Shown piece by piece: positions 59,543 through 64,000 of a stretch of 64,000 nt of DNA. A program made the position numbers and the translations under genes. Origin of the DNA: JBMNGO01 sp050949885 (lineage in GTDB: Bacteria > Bacillota > Syntrophomonadia > Syntrophomonadales > Syntrophomonadaceae); NCBI GenBank assembly GCA_050949885.1, contig JBMNGO010000001.1, positions 124,001 through 188,000 of the forward strand. The letters are read 5' to 3'. Below the pieces are notes generated by a model. That model did no database searches and was not told where the DNA came from. It saw only the letters and a program-made list of their open reading frames with translations. Positions within the stretch are counted from its first letter, which is position 1; every line of letters starts with the position of its first letter.

Positions 59543-60325
59543 CTAAAACAGGCTGTAATATGCGAGTACCAAAACCGCCACGGCCCAGCAGTAGTAAGAA
59601 AACATGGATAACCGTCCACGGCGTACTAGATTCATCACCACTTTAATGGCAACTAACCCAAATATAATTGCAGAAAATAACCCAACCAGGTAAGGAGTAA
59701 CATAATACTCAGCAATTCCAGTATACATCAACTCTTGCAGCTGAAAGACCCCTGCCCCGAGAATTATGGGTATGGATAATAAGAAGGAAAACCTGGCCGC
59801 AAACTCTCTGTCCAAACCAAAAGCGAGCCCCGCCGCAATGGTACTGCCAGATCGAGAGATTCCCGGTAAAATGGCCAGGGCTTGAAACAAACCAATGCAT
59901 AAAGCAGTGGTATAACTGGTCTCATTTTCCCTTTTAAAATAAAAATTATTATCTGCCAGGTGTTCGGCATATCTTAGTATTATTCCGGTAAATATAAGCC
60001 CCAAACCAACCACTAAGAGGGACTGAAATGCTCTTTCAAAAAGGGGTTCAAAAAAATAACCAATTAATGCTCCAGGAATAGTCCCTACAATAACTAGATA
60101 GGGCAATTTGGAAAAAGGCTTTTTTAAAATACTGACTATGTCTTTAAAAAAGGCAATTATAACCGCCACCAGGGTTCCCAGATGGACTAATACATCAAAA
60201 GTAAGGGACTCTTCTTGCAAATTGAAGATATGTTGAAAAATAACTAGATGACCCGAACTGCTCACTGGTAAGAATTCGGTAAGACCTTGGACAGCTCCTA
60301 AAATTGCAGCCTCTAATAACGTCAA
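59543..60325 (-). CDS. uppP: Undecaprenyl-diphosphate phosphatase
   Basis: 260 residues, about seven to eight helices. Family motifs: LTEFLPVSSSGHLVI and LPGISRSGSTIAAGLAFGLDRE. It recycles the lipid carrier for peptidoglycan and gives bacitracin resistance. TTG start with GGGGGG about 9 nt upstream. Confidence 0.95.
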   Translation of the reverse strand: MTLLEAAILGAVQGLTEFLPVSSSGHLVIFQHIFNLQEESLTFDVLVHLGTLVAVIIAFFKDIVSILKKPFSKLPYLVIVGTIPGALIGYFFEPLFERAFQSLLVVGLGLIFTGIILRYAEHLADNNFYFKRENETSYTTALCIGLFQALAILPGISRSGSTIAAGLAFGLDREFAARFSFLLSIPIILGAGVFQLQELMYTGIAEYYVTPYLVGLFSAIIFGLVAIKVVMNLVRRGRLSMFSYYCWAVAVLVLAYYSLF

Positions 60326-60380
60326 AATTCTAATCCCCCCAAAAAGTGCTTAATAAATTATAGCACAATGCATTTACATA

Positions 60381-60422
60381 ATAAAAAAGCTATTGTTAAT
60401 CTTTTCAAAAATTAACAATAGC
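60381..60422 (-). terminator. Terminator after ylzJ
   Basis: A perfect 12-bp stem GCTATTGTTAAT/ATTAACAATAGC with a 10-nt loop and TTTTTT on the minus strand. Confidence 0.92.
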
Positions 60423-60428
60423 CTGTTT

Positions 60429-60650
60429 TTATTTATACGGCCTGGCTTCTATATCAATGAAGCTTCCTGGTTGGAAATCAGTGTCCATATAATCCATGGG
60501 ATCAGTGCTATTTATGCTTATTACTCTTAACCGATTAAAATCACAGACTTCAGCAAGTATATGCCCCCCCGAAGGCAACTTTATGGTGGTGGTTTTGATT
60601 TTTGGGTCATGAATTAGCAATTCCAAAGGGTCGGGATGATACACTATCAC
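60429..60650 (-). CDS. YlzJ-like protein
   Basis: 73 residues, starts VYHPDPLELLIHD and contains GGHILAEVCDFNRLRVISINSTDPMDYMD, the YlzJ family pattern. The GTG overlaps the tepA stop (GTGA). The tepA-ylzJ-spoIIIE order is conserved in Firmicutes. Function unknown. Confidence 0.85.
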   Translation of the reverse strand: MIVYHPDPLELLIHDPKIKTTTIKLPSGGHILAEVCDFNRLRVISINSTDPMDYMDTDFQPGSFIDIEARPYK

Positions 60651-61348
60651 TGCAAGATACCCCCGTTTTTTTCTTTTAATTTATTGATTTTACCTAACGC
60701 GTCTGTAATCCCTCCCACCTGATCAATTAGCCCGCACTCAACAGCCTGTTTACCCACCAACACAGTTCCAATATCCCGCGCTAATTCACCGGTTCGAAAC
60801 ATCATTTCCCTAAATTTGTCTTCTCTTACTTTAGAATGTTCCACAACAAATTGAACTACCCGATCCTGCATTTTATCCAGATACTCATAGGTTTGAGGCA
60901 CTCCAATAACCAATCCGGTGAGCCTTATAGGGTGAATGGTCATGGTGGCTGAAGGGGCAATTAGCGAATAATCCGCACTAACTGCTATGGCCGCCCCTAT
61001 TGAATGTCCGCCACCCAGCACGATGGATACAGTTGGTTTGGATAAACTGGCTATCATCTCAGCAATGGCCAGCCCCGCTTCCACATCTCCCCCCACCGTA
61101 TTGAGAATAACTAGTAGCCCTTTGATCTGCGGGTTTTCCTCAATAGCCACCAGTTGTGGAATAACATGCTCATATTTGGTAGTCTTGTTTTGAGGCGGTA
61201 AGACCATATGACCTTCAATTTGGCCGGTAATGTTTAAACAATGTATGTCACTCTTAAAAGCAGGTACATCGCTTTGACCCAGTTCTCTGATATTTTCCAA
61301 TGTTTGTTCCTGGGTATTTTCCTTTTTGGGTTCCTGTTCTGGCTGCAA
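60647..61348 (-). CDS. tepA: ClpP-like serine protease (TepA family)
   Basis: 233 residues. Soluble ClpP/crotonase fold: catalytic Ser in GGGHSIGAA and His in MTIHPIRL, with GLLVILNTVGGDVEAGLAIAEMI. TepA is a cytosolic protease that has been tied to translocation and degradation of spore proteins in Bacillus. TTG start with GGGAG upstream. Confidence 0.9.
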   Translation of the reverse strand: MQPEQEPKKENTQEQTLENIRELGQSDVPAFKSDIHCLNITGQIEGHMVLPPQNKTTKYEHVIPQLVAIEENPQIKGLLVILNTVGGDVEAGLAIAEMIASLSKPTVSIVLGGGHSIGAAIAVSADYSLIAPSATMTIHPIRLTGLVIGVPQTYEYLDKMQDRVVQFVVEHSKVREDKFREMMFRTGELARDIGTVLVGKQAVECGLIDQVGGITDALGKINKLKEKNGGILQ

Positions 61349-61454
61349 ATCCGCTTTCTCCCTTCATTAATGTAAATGATTTTTTAATATGATTACCTTT
61401 ATAATTAGTTTAAATACATAGTGTGATTGATATGATAATTATCAAATAAACGAT

Positions 61455-61483
61455 AAAAAAAGACGCCTTTTCACAGGCGCCTC
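61455..61483 (-). terminator. Terminator after the RNase J gene
   Basis: On the minus strand AGGCGCCT...AGGCGTCT with one mismatch, followed by TTTTTT. Confidence 0.85.
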
Positions 61484-61494
61484 GGCTTACAAAT

Positions 61495-63162
61495 CTAAAC
61501 TTCCATTATTATTGGCAAAATCATGGGTCGGCGGCCGGTTTTTTCATATAAGTGTTTGCCCAATTTATCACGTATTTGAGACTTAATAGCCGCCCATTCG
61601 GTTATATTTTTCTTACTGCAAAAGGATAGAGCTTCTTTTATTTTTTCTTTGGCATCATCAATCAGTTTTTCCGACTCCCGGACATAAACAAAACCGCGGG
61701 TCACTACATCTGGTCCGGATATTACTACCCCGGAGTCCTTGCTCATAGTGACCACAACAATCATAATCCCATCCTGGGATAATTGTTTTCGGTCCCTAAG
61801 CACAATGTTGCCTACATCGCCCACACCCAAACCGTCTATTAATATCCTGCCGGAATTGACCCTGCCCACAATACTTGCCTGATTTTTGCCTATTTCAATT
61901 ATCTGCCCGTTTTCGGCTACAAAAATATGATCCTTGCTCAAACCAAGACTTTCGGCAAGTTTGGCATGTTTCATCAAATGTCGATACTCTCCATGTACCG
62001 GCACAAAGAAATGGGGCCTAATTAGATTAAGCAAAATCTTAAGTTCTTCTTGAGAAGCATGTCCGGAGACATGAGCACCCATACCTCTTTCATAAATTAC
62101 TTCTGCGCCTTGCCTGAATAGCAGATCCACTGTTTTGGCTACCAATTTTTCATTCCCGGGAATTGGACTAGCCGATATAATAACCGTGTCACCCGGCTCT
62201 ATACCAACCCAACGATGATCAGCAGTAGCCATTCTGGTCAAAGCTGACATGGGTTCACCCTGTGATCCTGTTGTGGCAATTACTATCTGATTTGATGCGT
62301 ATTTTCCTATATCTTCAGCTTCAATCAATATATTGTCCGGAATATCCATATACCCTAGTTCGCTGGCAATTCTTACATTGTTTATCATGCTGCGGCCCAC
62401 AATAGCAACTTTACGACCGAATCTTTGAGCTGTAGAAACCACCTGCTGAATCCGGTGAATATTGGAAGCAAAGGTTGTGACAATTATGCGTCCTTCACAT
62501 TTGCCGAAAAGATCTTCAAAGGTGTTGCCAACCACCTTTTCTGACATGGTAAACCCAGGCTTGTCCGCATTGGTACTGTCACTGAGCATAACCAGAACGC
62601 CTTTTTCTCCTAATTCGGCCAGCTTGCGATAGTCAACCACCTGACCGTCAACAGGAGTCTGGTCAAGCTTAATATCACCTGTGTGCACCAATATCCCTAT
62701 CGGGGTGTGTACAGCAATGCCCATAGCATCCGGAATACTATGGCTAACTCTAATAAATTCGATCTCCAAGGGTCCAATCTTTATTTTTTCCCTCTGACTA
62801 ACTTCTGTAAGCCGAACTTTTTTTTCTAAATTATGCTCTTTGAGTTTTTCTACTACCAGCCCTAGTGTAAGTCTGCTGCCATAAATGGGAACATCTATCT
62901 CTTTTAATACATAAGGTAATGCACCTACATGATCCTCATGTCCGTGAGTTAACAAAATGGCTTTTACCTTATCTTTATTATCTATCAAATATGAAAAATC
63001 AGGAATCACCACATCTATGCCCAGTAATTCCTCTTCCGGAAACATCAACCCAGCATCAATTACCACAATGGTATCCTGATATCTGATAGCCATCATGTTT
63101 TTTCCGATTTCCCCCAAACCGCCCAGGGGAATAATTTGTAGAATGGACTCACATTCAGACAC
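61495..63162 (-). CDS. rnj: Ribonuclease J
   Basis: 555 residues. Metallo-beta-lactamase and beta-CASP fold: HGHEDHVGALPYV, HTGDIKLD, SDSTNADKPGFT, and HVSGHASQEEL. A 5'-exonuclease and endonuclease for mRNA turnover and rRNA maturation. GTG start with GGAGGTG upstream. Between dapA and tepA, as Bacillus rnjB (ymfA). Confidence 0.96.
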   Translation of the reverse strand: MSECESILQIIPLGGLGEIGKNMMAIRYQDTIVVIDAGLMFPEEELLGIDVVIPDFSYLIDNKDKVKAILLTHGHEDHVGALPYVLKEIDVPIYGSRLTLGLVVEKLKEHNLEKKVRLTEVSQREKIKIGPLEIEFIRVSHSIPDAMGIAVHTPIGILVHTGDIKLDQTPVDGQVVDYRKLAELGEKGVLVMLSDSTNADKPGFTMSEKVVGNTFEDLFGKCEGRIIVTTFASNIHRIQQVVSTAQRFGRKVAIVGRSMINNVRIASELGYMDIPDNILIEAEDIGKYASNQIVIATTGSQGEPMSALTRMATADHRWVGIEPGDTVIISASPIPGNEKLVAKTVDLLFRQGAEVIYERGMGAHVSGHASQEELKILLNLIRPHFFVPVHGEYRHLMKHAKLAESLGLSKDHIFVAENGQIIEIGKNQASIVGRVNSGRILIDGLGVGDVGNIVLRDRKQLSQDGIMIVVVTMSKDSGVVISGPDVVTRGFVYVRESEKLIDDAKEKIKEALSFCSKKNITEWAAIKSQIRDKLGKHLYEKTGRRPMILPIIMEV

Positions 63163-63283
63163 CCAAGCACCTCCTCTTATTTAGTTGTCCAATAAAAGCC
63201 CGTACATTTCTTCTTCCTCGCTTATTATAGTCGATTAGTCATTTGAATACAACTTAGCAATCATATCAATGCAATACCAAATC

Positions 63284-63308
63284 AAAAAGATAGACCTTCC
63301 GGTCTATC
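63284..63308 (-). terminator. Terminator after dapA
   Basis: A perfect 8-bp stem GATAGACC/GGTCTATC with a 4-nt loop (GGAA on the minus strand), then TTTTTGATTT. Confidence 0.92.
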
Positions 63309-63349
63309 CTCTAGCATTAAAATGCTATTTTGCTTCGGAAAGTTCAGGT

Positions 63350-64000
63350 TCAGCTAATCAGCCCATAATCTATCAGCAATTTCCGAATATATTCTCTCTC
63401 TTTTTCCGGCGCCGGAGCCAGCGGCAAACGGAATCCTCCAACCTTCATTCCCATCAGATTCATAGCCTCTTTTATGGGCACCGGATTGCTGATAATAAAC
63501 ATACCTTTGAAAATAGGGAATAATTTAGTATGCAACTGGCAGGCCTTTTCAACCTGGCCGGCAAAATAAGCATCAATCATAGCTTTCAGGTCATTCCCCA
63601 CTATGTGAGATACAACACTGACTATTCCGCTTCCACCTACAGCCAAAATTGGCAGGGTGAGGGAATCATCACCGGAATATATAACAAAATCCTTCGGAAC
63701 CAGGGTCTTTATCCGGGAAACTTGATCCAAATCACCGCAAGCCTCTTTAACCGAAGTAATATTTTTAATCTCTGCCAGTCTGGCTAATGTCTCAGGTAAC
63801 AGGTTAACACCTGTACGCCCCGGAACATTATAGATCATTATAGGAAGGGATACTGCGTCTGCAATAGCTTTGAAGTGCAGGTAAAGCCCCTCTTGGCTGG
63901 GTTTATTATAATAGGGAGTGATAGCCATTAGTCCGTCAACCCCAAGATTCTGGGCTTTAATGCTCATTTCTATAGATGCTTTGGTATTGTACGAACCGGT
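63350..64000 (-). CDS. dapA: 4-hydroxy-tetrahydrodipicolinate synthase, C-terminal part (5' end outside window)
   Basis: First step of the lysine/diaminopimelate branch, also feeding spore dipicolinate. About 217 residues are seen: TGSYNTKASIE near the edge, GVDGLMAITPYYNKPSQEGLYLHF, the Tyr in YNVPGRTGVNL, the Schiff-base Lys in TSVKEACGDL and YSGDDSLTLPILAVGG. The frame is open to the right edge. Confidence 0.96.
   Translation of the reverse strand, partial: TGSYNTKASIEMSIKAQNLGVDGLMAITPYYNKPSQEGLYLHFKAIADAVSLPIMIYNVPGRTGVNLLPETLARLAEIKNITSVKEACGDLDQVSRIKTLVPKDFVIYSGDDSLTLPILAVGGSGIVSVVSHIVGNDLKAMIDAYFAGQVEKACQLHTKLFPIFKGMFIISNPVPIKEAMNLMGMKVGGFRLPLAPAPEKEREYIRKLLIDYGLIS

Noticed and set aside
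1..64000. CRISPR arrays, insertion sequences, integrons, rRNA
   Set aside because: No regularly spaced repeats, transposase or integrase motifs, or rRNA sequence seen while reading both strands.

Overview
The window looks like chromosomal DNA of an endospore-lineage anaerobic Firmicute (class Clostridia). The gene content best fits a butyrate- or fatty-acid-using Syntrophomonas-like bacterium. The reasons are: Bacillus/Clostridia-type gene order (yicC-remA-gmk-rpoZ-coaBC-metK-priA-def-fmt; rlmN-stp-prkC-rsgA-rpe; recA-rny-ymdB-spoVS; rnj-tepA-ylzJ-ftsK/spoIIIE); strong AGGAGG ribosome binding sites; about a third of the genes starting with TTG or GTG; spoVS with a sigma-H-like promoter; and a polyhydroxyalkanoate (PHA) granule operon with a MaoC-type hydratase. 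The genus is an inference. There is no rRNA, CRISPR array, transposase, integrase or phage module. Almost everything from 12.9 kb onward is on the minus strand.

Layout. 0-2.2 kb: end of a MaoC-like gene, then an unusual two-gene minus-strand operon of a ParM/StbA-type actin-like ATPase and a bactofilin-like protein with a repetitive tail. 2.7-6.3 kb: ahcY, a small membrane protein, a drug-efflux-type MFS protein and tRNA-Arg. 6.4-12.4 kb: accessory stretch with four tiny zinc-binding proteins, an alpha/beta hydrolase, a divergent dUTPase, a four-PAS orphan histidine kinase preceded by a Spo0A-box-like site, and an iron-sulfur flavoprotein. 12.7-14.6 kb: tRNA-Leu, a YhcC-type radical SAM protein and an unknown membrane-anchored protein.

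14.7-18.4 kb: riboflavin operon ribD-ribE-ribBA-ribH behind a consensus promoter and an FMN riboswitch. 18.4-34.9 kb: long housekeeping run covering translation start and rRNA modification, the PASTA kinase and its phosphatase, replication restart, SAM and CoA synthesis, guanylate kinase, RNA polymerase omega and RemA. 35-41.8 kb: Ca2+ P-type ATPase, the PHA operon (phasin, synthase subunit, hydratase, PhaC), a degenerate uracil-DNA-glycosylase-like protein and an unknown.

41.8-49.3 kb: cell-wall hydrolase, PHP phosphoesterase, dipeptidase, spoVS, ymdB, rny, and recA under a LexA/SOS box. 49.3-64 kb: thpR, cinA, an FtsH-like protease with a partner membrane protein, pgsA, rimO, rodZ-like, a degenerate PfkB regulator, ftsK/spoIIIE, uppP, ylzJ, tepA, rnj, and the 3' part of dapA running off the right edge.

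Most likely to repay attention: the actin-like/bactofilin operon, the palindrome in the PHA promoter spacer, the hairpin between the remA Shine-Dalgarno and its ATG, the inactivated-looking UDG-like protein, and the candidate Spo0A and sigma-H sites tying this region to sporulation control. All motif and family calls come from reading the sequence; no database search was run.
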